In this document: positions 1-6,481 of the stretch, one piece after another
Layout: each line of letters opens with the position of its first letter
How positions within the stretch are numbered: the stretch's first letter is position 1
Assembly (NCBI GenBank): GCA_963628435.1
Contig: CAVGEY010000028.1
Location: 1 to 10,740, forward strand
DNA: 10,740 nucleotides
Direction: 5' to 3'
From: CAKSQF01 sp963628435
GTDB taxonomy: Bacteria > Bacillota > Clostridia > Oscillospirales > CAG-272
The notes under the pieces: model-generated
What the model was told of the DNA's origin: nothing
What the model saw: the letters and a program-made list of their open reading frames with translations, nothing else
Database searches by the model: none
Translations under genes and position numbers: made by a program

Positions 1-359
1 TAACAATAATGCGTTGTAAGGGACACGCGTGAACTTTATCAATGGCGCGAAAATGGCGGCTTTCGCCGACATTTTTGTAAGCAAGCGCACAGCGTTTTGG
101 TTTTTCCACAACTTGTTGACAATATTGTTGAAAAGTCAACCGATTTCGTGTTGAAAAGAAAAAACCGACAAAAATCGGGAGAGGCCGGAATGTCGGGCGG
201 ATAAAAGAAAAATCATACTTTTCCACAGGGCGGACGCTGTGAAAAATCCGAAAAAACAGTCCACAGAATCGCATAAAAAAAATCCACAGGAAATGTCGGC
301 AAAGATGCCGTCAAAAAAATAAAAAAACAAATTTCGTCAAATCGAAAGGGGAAATTTTT
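1..359. other. Gene-free leader with DnaA-box-like cluster and AT-rich tract
   Basis: I find no credible coding region here. The first bases may follow the end of a gene outside the window. The stretch contains four TCCACA-type sites in one orientation, a GTTGAC/GTCAAC inverted repeat at 115-120 and 135-140, a palindrome ACAATATTGT at 119-128, and an A-rich run at about 275-335 just before the ribosome site of the next gene. TTGACA at 116-121 matches a -35 box, but I see no -10 box at the right distance, so I do not call a promoter. Confidence 0.7.
102..288 (+). promoter_or_regulatory. Cluster of DnaA-box-like sites
   Basis: TTTTCCACA occurs at 102-110 and again at 219-227. Both fit the general DnaA-box pattern TTWTNCACA. 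Two weaker relatives lie at 257-265 (CAGTCCACA) and 280-288 (AAATCCACA). All four face the same way and are followed by an A-rich tract. In Firmicutes such clusters mark oriC or DnaA-regulated promoters, and gyrA is often close to oriC. No dnaA, dnaN or rpmH is present in the window, so whether this is an origin, an origin remnant or a control region for the downstream gene is open. Confidence 0.45.
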
Positions 360-1334
360 ATGGCAGAGAAGAATAATACGGGAAAGATTTTAGCGAAAAT
401 CGCGCTTGTCGGAGCGGCTGTCGGCGCGCTCGCAATGCTTGTTAAGGTCGATGTGACCGAAAGCGGCAAATGGAAAGCGAAAAAATACAAAAAACCCGCA
501 AAACCGGAAACCGACAGCGAAGAAGAAAATCTCGAGGCGCTCGAAAAGGCTGCCGAAGAGGAAATAAAAGCCGAAGAAGAGGCGGAGCTTGCCGAAAAAG
601 ACGGCGTATGCGAACCGACAAACGAGGAGCTTGCGGCGGCATTTGCCGAACTTGACGGGGACAATACCGAAGAGGTCGAAGAAGAAGAAATCGAAAACGA
701 TGACGGCGACAGAATTATCCGTACCGAAAGAATCGGCGTTCTGATTGCCGAAAAGGCTGCCGAAAAAGCGGCGGAAATAAAGGAAAAAATCGAAAATATC
801 AAAGCGGAAGTCGAAGAAAAAAGACTCGCGAAAATGGCGGAAAGCTGCGAGGGATGCGAAAACTGCAACGGCTGCTACGATTGCGGCGGCTGCAAAGAAT
901 GTGAAAACTGCGACGAATGTACCGATTGCGAAAACTGCAACGGCTGTGCCGACTGTGAGAGCTGCATCTACTGTGACGGAAGCTGCTACTGCGTAAGCTG
1001 TACCGACTGCACCTGCTGCTATGACTGTGCCGACTGCAACGGATGCGAAAACTGCGACGGCTCGGAAGGATGCGACGACTGCACCGACTGTATCGACTGC
1101 ATAACCTGCGAAAACTGCACGAACTGCGAGGGATGTGTGGACTGCACCGACTGCGTGGACTGCGTAGACTGCGTGGGACTTGTCGGAGCAAAGGGAGCCA
1201 AAGAGGAAATCGCCGAAGGATACTGCGACGAATTTGACGAATTTGACGAAGATGACGGCGATGCCGGCGATGCCGAAGAAGAACAGGCAGACGAAAACGA
1301 AAACGGCGATTCGTTCGAAATCGAGATAAAATAA
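360..1334 (+). CDS. Membrane-anchored protein with 37 tandem Cys-x-x triplets
   Basis: I do not recognise a named family. The start is well supported: AAAGGGG lies about seven bases before ATG. Residues 10-29 form one hydrophobic helix, followed by a strongly basic stretch (about 38-48), which suggests that the bulk is cytoplasmic. Residues 52-162 are Glu/Lys/Ala-rich and probably helical, in two blocks (about 53-80 and 122-162). Residues 163-273 are 37 unbroken three-residue repeats. Thirty-five begin with Cys and two with Ser (SCY, SEG), and two extra Cys bring this region to 37. The third position is Asp, Asn or Gly in 29 of 37. The C-terminus (about 282-324) is highly acidic. Cysteines outside the array are C84 and one near residue 289. 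A thiol-rich rod, a metal or Fe-S binder, or a solenoid are all possible. A structured repeat block follows the stop codon. Confidence 0.9.
   Translation: MAEKNNTGKILAKIALVGAAVGALAMLVKVDVTESGKWKAKKYKKPAKPETDSEEENLEALEKAAEEEIKAEEEAELAEKDGVCEPTNEELAAAFAELDGDNTEEVEEEEIENDDGDRIIRTERIGVLIAEKAAEKAAEIKEKIENIKAEVEEKRLAKMAESCEGCENCNGCYDCGGCKECENCDECTDCENCNGCADCESCIYCDGSCYCVSCTDCTCCYDCADCNGCENCDGSEGCDDCTDCIDCITCENCTNCEGCVDCTDCVDCVDCVGLVGAKGAKEEIAEGYCDEFDEFDEDDGDAGDAEEEQADENENGDSFEIEIK
846..1178 (+). repeat. Nine-base periodic coding repeat (Cys-x-x triplets)
   Basis: The triplet array is encoded by a degenerate nine-base period starting with TGC or TGT. Exact 20-base copies (TGCGAAAACTGCAACGGCTG) lie at 855-874 and 927-946, 72 bases apart, and a variant begins at 1044. 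Synonymous TGC/TGT changes elsewhere suggest an old array that has expanded and then diverged. The amino-acid register is never broken: the irregular-looking CDGSCYC and CTCC segments still fit threes, with Ser replacing Cys or Cys at position 2 or 3. Confidence 0.9.
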
Positions 1335-1335
1335 A

Positions 1336-1407
1336 ATACCGAAAACCTGCGGTTTTCGCCTTCAGTATTTGACTAAATGTCTCACGACATTTATTCGGCT
1401 GCGCCGA
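1336..1407 (+). repeat. 72-bp structured repeat, copy A
   Basis: This copy starts two bases after the stop codon of the Cys-triplet gene and matches 1447-1518 at 71 of 72 bases (A versus G at 1364/1475). It begins with hairpin CGAAAACC-TGC-GGTTTTCG (1340-1358), which may also act as a transcription stop for the upstream gene, although no T-run follows. It continues with TAAATGTC/GACATTTA (1374-1393) and TTCGGC/GCCGAA (1394-1408). Confidence 0.9.
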
Positions 1408-1420
1408 ATCCGTCAAATAC
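1365..1420 (+). other. Predicted three-way junction (cloverleaf-like) fold
   Basis: An outer nine-base stem, GTATTTGAC at 1365-1373 with GTCAAATAC at 1412-1420, encloses two perfect hairpins placed back to back. These are eight pairs with a TCAC loop (1374-1393) and six pairs with a TGC loop (1394-1408), leaving only four unpaired bases in the junction. It could form as RNA or as a DNA cruciform. It is neither a tRNA nor any riboswitch I recognise. A further hairpin, CCGCAC/GTGCGG (1420-1439), follows directly. Confidence 0.65.
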
Positions 1421-1446
1421 CGCACTACTTAATGTGCGGAGGGGAT

Positions 1447-1518
1447 ATACCGAAAACCTGCGGTTTTCGCCTTCGGTATTTGACTAAATGTCTCACGACA
1501 TTTATTCGGCTGCGCCGA
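1447..1518 (+). repeat. 72-bp structured repeat, copy B
   Basis: Second copy of the element at 1336-1407, differing at one base. It keeps the CGAAAACC/GGTTTTCG and TAAATGTC/GACATTTA hairpins and the TTCGGC hairpin, but at 1519 it runs into a different hairpin element instead of the GTCAAATAC closing arm found after copy A. A three-way junction therefore cannot close locally in this copy, although its GTATTTGAC could pair with the arm at 1412-1420. Confidence 0.9.
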
Positions 1519-1566
1519 CAGCTCCCTTTACACAAGGGAGCCTTTGAGAGACGGGCGAAACCGCCA
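1519..1566. repeat. Hairpin repeat of the GGGAGC type
   Basis: GCTCCCTT at 1521-1528 pairs with AAGGGAGC at 1534-1541 around a five-base loop. Read on the minus strand (a GGCTCCCTT hairpin ending in GGGAGCTGTC), it resembles dispersed intergenic repeats I know from Faecalibacterium and relatives. That family resemblance is from memory. It abuts copy B of the 72-bp repeat, so the two may belong to one composite element. Confidence 0.6.
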
Positions 1567-1607
1567 AAAAAAAGCACGGGATATAGGCAGATATAAACCG
1601 AACAGGC

Positions 1608-1629
1608 GGGACGCCGAGGACGTCGTCCC
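1608..1629. repeat. Hairpin GGGACG/CGTCCC
   Basis: GGGACG at 1608-1613 pairs with CGTCCC at 1624-1629 around a ten-base loop that includes part of a GACGTC palindrome (1619-1624). It is followed by CCTACAAG. It looks like another short dispersed intergenic repeat; I see no coding sense in it. The surrounding 1541-1700 shows nothing else I can name. Confidence 0.5.
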
Positions 1630-1742
1630 CTACAAGCCACTACCAAAGGATAGCCGAAAATTCGTCAAATATCCGCACGGGATACAGATACGATGACACC
1701 CCGAAATGCATCCGCATTTTGACTTGAACAAAAGGTAAAATT

Positions 1743-1967
1743 ATGGAAAACACCGAAAAAAAAGAAGCTCTCGGAAAGAGCGCGAAGATTATCATAAGAT
1801 GTCTTGCCGCGGCGGCGCTTGTCATTCCGTATCGGGTAAAAACAGTTTATGCCGACGGGGATAAGAAAAAGATAAACAAAATTAAAATTTCGGCGGTCAC
1901 ATGGTCGTTTGACTATGACGAAAGCCGTGCCGACGGCAAAAAAAGCAAACTGAAACTGATAAAATAA
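1743..1967 (+). CDS. Small protein with N-terminal membrane helix
   Basis: A 74-residue protein of unknown family. ATG is preceded by AAAGG at suitable distance. Residues 1-19 are charged, 15-29 form a short hydrophobic helix (IIIRCLAAAALVIPY), and the rest is a basic, beta-prone tail with alternating hydrophobics (VTWSFDY) and a Lys-rich end. The pattern of hydrophobic helix, Ile-Pro-aromatic exit, then a short Asp/Lys turn and a beta strand recurs in the next gene (VPF), suggesting related N-terminal modules. It lies 41 bases before that gene, probably co-transcribed. It may be an N-terminal remnant of a longer paralogue or a genuine small membrane protein. Confidence 0.7.
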   Translation: MENTEKKEALGKSAKIIIRCLAAAALVIPYRVKTVYADGDKKKINKIKISAVTWSFDYDESRADGKKSKLKLIK

Positions 1968-2008
1968 TAAGACAAATACAAATTCCTATTTGAAAGGCAA
2001 AGCAGAAT

Positions 2009-2440
2009 ATGAAAAAAACAACAAAATCAATTCTCCTCGCGGCAGGTGCGCTCGCCGCGCTCACCGTTCCCTTTACGATTGAGGAAGACAAAAATACCGG
2101 CGCTATGAAAATCATCGCTCTCGGCTATAAGATCTCAAAAGAATCGAGAGAGGGAGATGTCAAAATCAGCATACCCGGCGTGAACTTTACTATATGCAAG
2201 AGGGGCGAGGGCAGAAACAAGAGCAAGCCGCTTTTCTCAAGCGCGCTTGAACTCGCCGCCGCAAAGGGACATATCTCGTCCGAATATATCTGCCGCAAAC
2301 TCGCGGTAGGCAGAGCCTGCGCCGACGCGTTCATCGAAATGATGCAGGAATACGGCGTAATCGAGGCTGCGGGAGATGACGGAAACTGCAAGGTCGTAAT
2401 GAGCGGAGAGGATATCGACAAGCTCATAAAGACATTCTGA
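2009..2440 (+). CDS. Membrane-anchored FtsK-gamma-like winged-helix protein
   Basis: This 143-residue protein starts at an ATG with GAAAGG upstream. Residues 7-22 are hydrophobic (signal anchor or short membrane helix), and 23-60 are a beta-prone linker. Residues 73-132 resemble the gamma domain of FtsK/SpoIIIE, the winged helix that reads polar chromosome motifs. Shared features are the PLF-x-x-A opening, the K-x-x-I-S turn, an R-x-x-x-x-G segment, IE-M at the end of the recognition helix, Gly-Val/Ile, and a D/N-G-N-x-x-V wing. The whole ATPase motor is absent. Residues corresponding to the Asn-Arg pair in the FtsK recognition helix (RIGYNRA) appear as Ala-Cys here (AVGRACA), so target choice may differ. 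The gene is 66 bases upstream of gyrA. Membrane orientation is uncertain: the N-terminal lysines would favour an outside C-terminus, which conflicts with DNA binding. Confidence 0.75.
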   Translation: MKKTTKSILLAAGALAALTVPFTIEEDKNTGAMKIIALGYKISKESREGDVKISIPGVNFTICKRGEGRNKSKPLFSSALELAAAKGHISSEYICRKLAVGRACADAFIEMMQEYGVIEAAGDDGNCKVVMSGEDIDKLIKTF

Positions 2441-2506
2441 TAATCCCGAAATTGCAAAGCGACCGATAAGTACAGACAACAGGAAATCGAAAGGCAGCAG
2501 ATAAAA

Positions 2507-5131
2507 ATGAGCAAAAAAGGAAAAGAAGAAATCGAAAATTACGAATTTCCGAACCAGAAGATAGTCGATGTGCAGATGGCGAAAGAGGTCAAAAAATCGT
2601 TCATCAACTACGCGATGTCGGTTATCGTCAGCCGCGCTCTCCCGGATGCGAGAGACGGTCTGAAACCGGTACACAGACGAATTCTCTACGCGATGTACGA
2701 GGACAATTTAACCTATGACAAACCCTTCCGCAAATCGGCGACAACGGTCGGAAACGTGCTCGGACGTTATCATCCGCACGGCGACTCGGCGGTATACGAC
2801 AGCATGGTCCGCCTTGCGCAGAATTTCTCGCTGAGATATCCGCTTATCGAAGGTCACGGAAACTTCGGTAACATCGACGGCGACCAGGCGGCGGCTTACC
2901 GTTACACAGAGGCGAGAATGTCGCGGCTTGCGTCCGAAATGCTGACCGATATAAAGAAAAATGTGGTCAACATGATGCCGAACTTCGATAATAAGCTGAC
3001 CGAACCCGAGGTTCTGCCTTCCGGATTCCCGAACCTTCTCGTCAACGGCTCGATGGGTATTGCCGTCGGCATGGCGACGAATATCCCGCCGCACAACATG
3101 GGAGAGGTCATCGACGGAACGATATATCTTATGGAAAACCCGGATGCCGATCTCGCGGCGCTGATGAAATTCATCAAAGGCCCCGATTTCCCGACCGCCG
3201 CCATAATCTGCGGAACGTCGGGCATACATGAGGCATACGCGACCGGAAAGGGAAGAATCACCGTGCGCGCGAGATGCGAGGTTGACGAGGAAAAGCACCG
3301 CATAATCGCGACCGAAATTCCCTACGCCGTCAACAAGGCGCAGATGGTCGAGGCAATGGCGGCATGCGTCAAGGACAAACGCATCGAGGGAATAACCGCG
3401 ATCCGCGACGAATCGGGCAAAGACGGACTGAGAGTAGTCGTCGAATACCGCCACGATGCCAACGGAAACGTTATTTTGAATCAGCTTTACAAATATACAC
3501 AGCTTCAGGACACATTCGCGGTAAATATGCTGGCGATAGTCGACGGCGTGCCGAAGGTCATGACGCTGAAAGAAGCCATTTCAATCTATATCGCGCATCA
3601 GCAGGATGTTGTCGTAAGACGAATCAAATTCGATCTCGAAGCGGCCCTCCACGATATGCACATTTTCGAGGGCTACAAAATCGCGATCGACAACATCGAC
3701 AAGGTCATCTCGATAATCCGCGCATCGAGGAATGTCGGCGACGCAAAGATAAATCTGATGGCGGCATTCCGCTCGGCAGAGCTGACCGATAAATTCGAGG
3801 AGCTGTCCGATTATGAATCGGCGGCGGGCGGCGGACTGTCCGAGGCGCAGGCGCAGGCGATTGTCGAAATGCCGCTCGGCAGACTGTCGGGCATGGAGCG
3901 CGACAAAATCGAGGAAAAACTCGCGGCGCTCGCCGAACAGGTCAAGGGCTACCGTGCCGATCTTGCCGACAGGGGAAGAATCAACGAGATTATAAAGAAC
4001 AATCTGCTCGAAATCAAGAGAAAATACGGCGATCCGCGCCGCACCGAAATCACCGAAGTCGAAAACGACATCATATACGAAGATCTGATTGACAGACACG
4101 TCTGCCTTATCACTCTGTCGAACGCGGGCTATATCAAGCGTCAGAACAATGACGTTTACTCATCACAGCGCCGCGGCGGCAAGGGAATCATCGGCATGAC
4201 AACAAAAGAGACCGATTTCGTCAAAGACGTCATCGCGGTCGATACGCACAGTCAGCTTATGATGTTCACGACAAGCGGCAAGGTCTATACGATCAAGGCA
4301 TACCGTGTTCCCGAGGCGGGCAGAACCGCAAAGGGAACGAATATCGTAAATCTGCTCGAAATGGACGCGGGTGAGAAAATCACCGCCATGATTTCGGTTG
4401 ACGGCTTCCCGAGCGACGAATATCTGCTCTTCGTAACGAAAAACGGCACGGTCAAGCGTGTCGCGCTCTCCGAATTCGAGATTCAGCGCAAGGGCGGCAA
4501 GAAGGCGGTTACTCTCGATGAGGGCGACGAGCTTGTCTATGTCAGACACACGGGCGGCAGCGATGATATAATCATCGCCACTCACGGCGGCAACGCCGTG
4601 CGTTTTGCCGAAACAGACGCGAGAGTCATGGGCAGAACGGCGAGAGGCGTGCGCGGAATCAGACTCGAAGAGGGCGACTATGTCGTCGGATGCGCGCTTG
4701 CCGACAACAGCCGCACGCTTGTAACGATAACCGAAAACGGATTCGGCAAACGCAGCGCGATTGACGAATACAACACCAAGAACCGCGGCGGCAAGGGTGT
4801 AAGATGTCACGGACTGACCGATAAAACGGGCGGTCTTGTCGGAATCGCGTCGGTTGACGGCAGCGAGGACCTTATGCTCATCACGGTCGGCGGCAACGTC
4901 ATAAGAATCGACGCGGGCGATATACCGGTACACGGCAGAGCCACGAGCGGCGTTATCCTTATGAGAATGTCGGATGACGACAAGGTTGTCGGATTCACGA
5001 GCGTTGCGAAGAGCGAAGAGGACAGCGAAAGCGGCGCAGAGGACACCGATGCGGCGGATACGGCGGAAATATCGGACAACACCGATGAGGGAAATGCCGG
5101 AAGCATCGATGAAACCGACGAAAATATATAA
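2507..5131 (+). CDS. gyrA: DNA gyrase subunit A
   Basis: GyrA forms the breakage-reunion subunit of the A2B2 gyrase, which introduces negative supercoils using ATP hydrolysed by GyrB. The 874-residue product opens with the conserved SFINYAMSVIVSRALPDARD segment (31-50). The catalytic tyrosine is Y133 in AAAYRYTEAR. The quinolone-resistance region has S94 and D98 (HPHGDSAVYD), the drug-sensitive type of residues. The GyrA box QRRGGKG is intact at 554-560, separating this protein from topoisomerase IV ParC. The six-bladed wrapping domain runs to about 830. The last 38 residues (837-874) are an acidic, Asp/Glu/Ser-rich tail, a feature that modulates supercoiling in some gyrases. The start is supported by GAAAGG about 12 bases upstream, and the N-terminus is roughly ten residues longer than the Bacillus protein. 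gyrB is not in the window. A lipoprotein gene follows after 24 bases. Confidence 0.98.
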   Translation: MSKKGKEEIENYEFPNQKIVDVQMAKEVKKSFINYAMSVIVSRALPDARDGLKPVHRRILYAMYEDNLTYDKPFRKSATTVGNVLGRYHPHGDSAVYDSMVRLAQNFSLRYPLIEGHGNFGNIDGDQAAAYRYTEARMSRLASEMLTDIKKNVVNMMPNFDNKLTEPEVLPSGFPNLLVNGSMGIAVGMATNIPPHNMGEVIDGTIYLMENPDADLAALMKFIKGPDFPTAAIICGTSGIHEAYATGKGRITVRARCEVDEEKHRIIATEIPYAVNKAQMVEAMAACVKDKRIEGITAIRDESGKDGLRVVVEYRHDANGNVILNQLYKYTQLQDTFAVNMLAIVDGVPKVMTLKEAISIYIAHQQDVVVRRIKFDLEAALHDMHIFEGYKIAIDNIDKVISIIRASRNVGDAKINLMAAFRSAELTDKFEELSDYESAAGGGLSEAQAQAIVEMPLGRLSGMERDKIEEKLAALAEQVKGYRADLADRGRINEIIKNNLLEIKRKYGDPRRTEITEVENDIIYEDLIDRHVCLITLSNAGYIKRQNNDVYSSQRRGGKGIIGMTTKETDFVKDVIAVDTHSQLMMFTTSGKVYTIKAYRVPEAGRTAKGTNIVNLLEMDAGEKITAMISVDGFPSDEYLLFVTKNGTVKRVALSEFEIQRKGGKKAVTLDEGDELVYVRHTGGSDDIIIATHGGNAVRFAETDARVMGRTARGVRGIRLEEGDYVVGCALADNSRTLVTITENGFGKRSAIDEYNTKNRGGKGVRCHGLTDKTGGLVGIASVDGSEDLMLITVGGNVIRIDAGDIPVHGRATSGVILMRMSDDDKVVGFTSVAKSEEDSESGAEDTDAADTAEISDNTDEGNAGSIDETDENI

Positions 5132-5155
5132 AATCATATAAAACGGGTGAAAATT

Positions 5156-5818
5156 ATGAAAAAAAGCCTGAAAAGCCGTATTTTTACGGCGGTATCGGCT
5201 CTGCTCGCGGCGGCGGCACTTTTATGCGCGCTTGCCGGATGCGGCGGCCCTTACAGCGGCAGGGAGGATGAGGTCGAAAAAATCCTTCTCCCGCTTCTCG
5301 AAAAAGACGTCAAGCTGAACGGCTATATCTGGGGCGATAAGTTCACGACCGCCGGGAGCGTGTCGGCGAACGATGAAAAAAGCACGAGCGCGATCTACTA
5401 TTTCGTGTCGGATGAAAGCCCGTACAGGAGCTGCGAAGAGCTGCGCGCGGCGGCAGAAGAGATTTATTCGGAAGATCTCATGAAAATCATCGAGAGCTAC
5501 GCTTTCGAGAACAACGATACCGTGATGTCCCGCTTCTGCGACGGTGAATCGGATGAAACAGACGGGGAGGAGAGCGAAAAGGCGGAAAAGACGCTCAAAA
5601 TCGATGTGTCCTCCCTTCATCCCGCCTATAAACTGACGGCGGCGGTGAGAAAAGACAGCCTTAAAGTCAAAAGATCGTCATCGACGGTCATCGAGTGCGA
5701 ACTCGAATATACGGCAGGCTCGTCCGACACCCTGCGCAAAATGACCGTCAGACTGCTGCTCGAAGACGGAGAATGGAAGCTCGACACCCAGACATGGGCG
5801 GCGAAAATCGTAGAATAA
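5156..5818 (+). CDS. Predicted lipoprotein
   Basis: I choose ATG at 5156 (220 residues) over the GTG at 5147, because GGGTGA at 5145-5150 sits five bases before 5156 and would overlap the GTG. The N-terminus is basic (KKSLKSR), then hydrophobic, with lipobox LAGC and lipidated Cys29, so the protein should be anchored outside the cytoplasmic membrane. The mature part is mixed alpha/beta with an acidic loop at about residues 130-145, and ends in a strand pair (MTVRLLLEDGEWKLDTQTW). That ending resembles NTF2-like or cystatin-like lipoproteins, but only weakly. No function is recognisable. It is 24 bases after gyrA and one base before the next gene, so it is probably co-transcribed. Confidence 0.85.
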   Translation: MKKSLKSRIFTAVSALLAAAALLCALAGCGGPYSGREDEVEKILLPLLEKDVKLNGYIWGDKFTTAGSVSANDEKSTSAIYYFVSDESPYRSCEELRAAAEEIYSEDLMKIIESYAFENNDTVMSRFCDGESDETDGEESEKAEKTLKIDVSSLHPAYKLTAAVRKDSLKVKRSSSTVIECELEYTAGSSDTLRKMTVRLLLEDGEWKLDTQTWAAKIVE

Positions 5819-5819
5819 T

Positions 5820-6425
5820 ATGACGGAAAAATCAGACGAAAAAACAAACTGCGCCGAAAATAATCCGGCAGAGCAGATCGAAGAGAGCGGACAGGGCGGA
5901 CAGGACGGACAGGGCGGACAGGGCGAAAAAGATTACGGAAATATGTTGATTTCGGACAGATCGGCAAAGCCGTCCGCGATAAAAATCGGAGGTTGGATTC
6001 TGTTCTGCGATTTCGTTCTCTCGATAGTCTACGGCGTTCTTGTGGAAAGCGCAAACAACAACATAGACGCGCAGATGAACACCGCGCCGGCATTTCTCCT
6101 GACGATGGCGGCACTCTCGATATTTATGTTCTTTTATATAAGAAAGAATCTCGGGGCGGTGGTCTGCGCAGTTGAGATCTATGACAGAGCCGCCGTGATT
6201 CACGCGCCCGAACTTGTCGGCAAGGCGAAACGCGCCCATGCCGACGACGAAATCCTGACGCGCACGCTTAATCGGGGAGATGTCGCCGCCGTATCGGCAA
6301 AGGGCGGCAGAATCTACATCACCTGCACCGACGGCAGACGCTATCTGCTCGAAAGAATGAAAAAAGCCGAAATAATCGGCGAAAAACTGCTCGGCGATTA
6401 CACCGATGAGTCGGTCGACCGATAA
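5820..6425 (+). CDS. Two-helix membrane protein with possible PH-like tail
   Basis: A 201-residue protein whose ATG begins one base after the previous stop, implying translational coupling; no strong ribosome site of its own is visible. Residues 1-53 are hydrophilic with a Gly-Gln repeat at 24-35. Two membrane helices lie at about 55-75 and 89-108, with a short polar loop between them. The C-terminal 114-192 contains successive strands (AVVCAVEIYDRAAVIH, DVAAVSAKGGRIYITC, RRYLLERM) ending in a helix (KKAEIIGEKL). This layout is like bacterial PH (DUF304-type) domains on two-helix anchors. That assignment is by pattern only. It lies 56 bases upstream of recA. Confidence 0.8.
   Translation: MTEKSDEKTNCAENNPAEQIEESGQGGQDGQGGQGEKDYGNMLISDRSAKPSAIKIGGWILFCDFVLSIVYGVLVESANNNIDAQMNTAPAFLLTMAALSIFMFFYIRKNLGAVVCAVEIYDRAAVIHAPELVGKAKRAHADDEILTRTLNRGDVAAVSAKGGRIYITCTDGRRYLLERMKKAEIIGEKLLGDYTDESVDR
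5889..5924 (+). repeat. Four tandem copies of GGACAGGGC
   Basis: Four nine-base units run in frame at 5889-5924; the second is GGACAGGAC. They encode residues 24-35 (GQGGQDGQGGQG) of the two-helix membrane protein. The near identity suggests recent slippage, and the copy number may vary between strains. Confidence 0.9.
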
Positions 6426-6481
6426 AAGCGAAAAAAGCGAATATTCATCGTAAATCAGAAAAGATCGAAAGGATAAATATT

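Larger units (their letters stand above)
1335..1742. other. 408-base gene-free repeat block
   Basis: This gap contains the paired 72-bp repeats, the three-way-junction fold, the CCGCAC, GCTCCCTT and GGGACG hairpins, and a hairpin AAATGC-ATCC-GCATTT at 1704-1719 shortly before the next gene. Short frames crossing it are made of repeat sequence and have no ribosome site. I see no convincing promoter. The block separates the Cys-triplet gene from the small-protein/gyrA run. Confidence 0.75.

Noticed and set aside
29..154. GTG-started short frame in the leader
   Set aside because: About 41 codons, no ribosome site, upstream stop close by, and it overlaps the DnaA-box-like sites.
311..868. Ser/Phe-rich minus-strand frame across the Cys-triplet gene
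   Set aside because: Ser/Phe/Ala richness mirrors the Glu/Lys/Ala codons of the real gene; there is no independent support.
846..1178. CRISPR or non-coding tandem repeat
   Set aside because: The nine-base period has no spacers and sits in frame within a strong coding region, so it is a protein repeat.
1365..1420. tRNA-like cloverleaf
   Set aside because: It has only two inner arms, no anticodon-arm or T-arm consensus, and no CCA end; it is better described as a three-way junction in a repeat.
1369..1596. Plus-strand frame through the repeat block
   Set aside because: It consists of the two repeat copies and hairpins, with no ribosome site or protein-like composition.
4163..5137. Minus-strand frame of about 324 codons inside gyrA
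   Set aside because: Antisense of the gyrA C-terminal domain, with no known motif and no ribosome site.
6426..6481. Possible LexA box before recA (GAATATTC)
   Set aside because: It is a palindrome but does not fit the Gram-positive GAAC-N4-GTTC pattern; no SOS control can be claimed.
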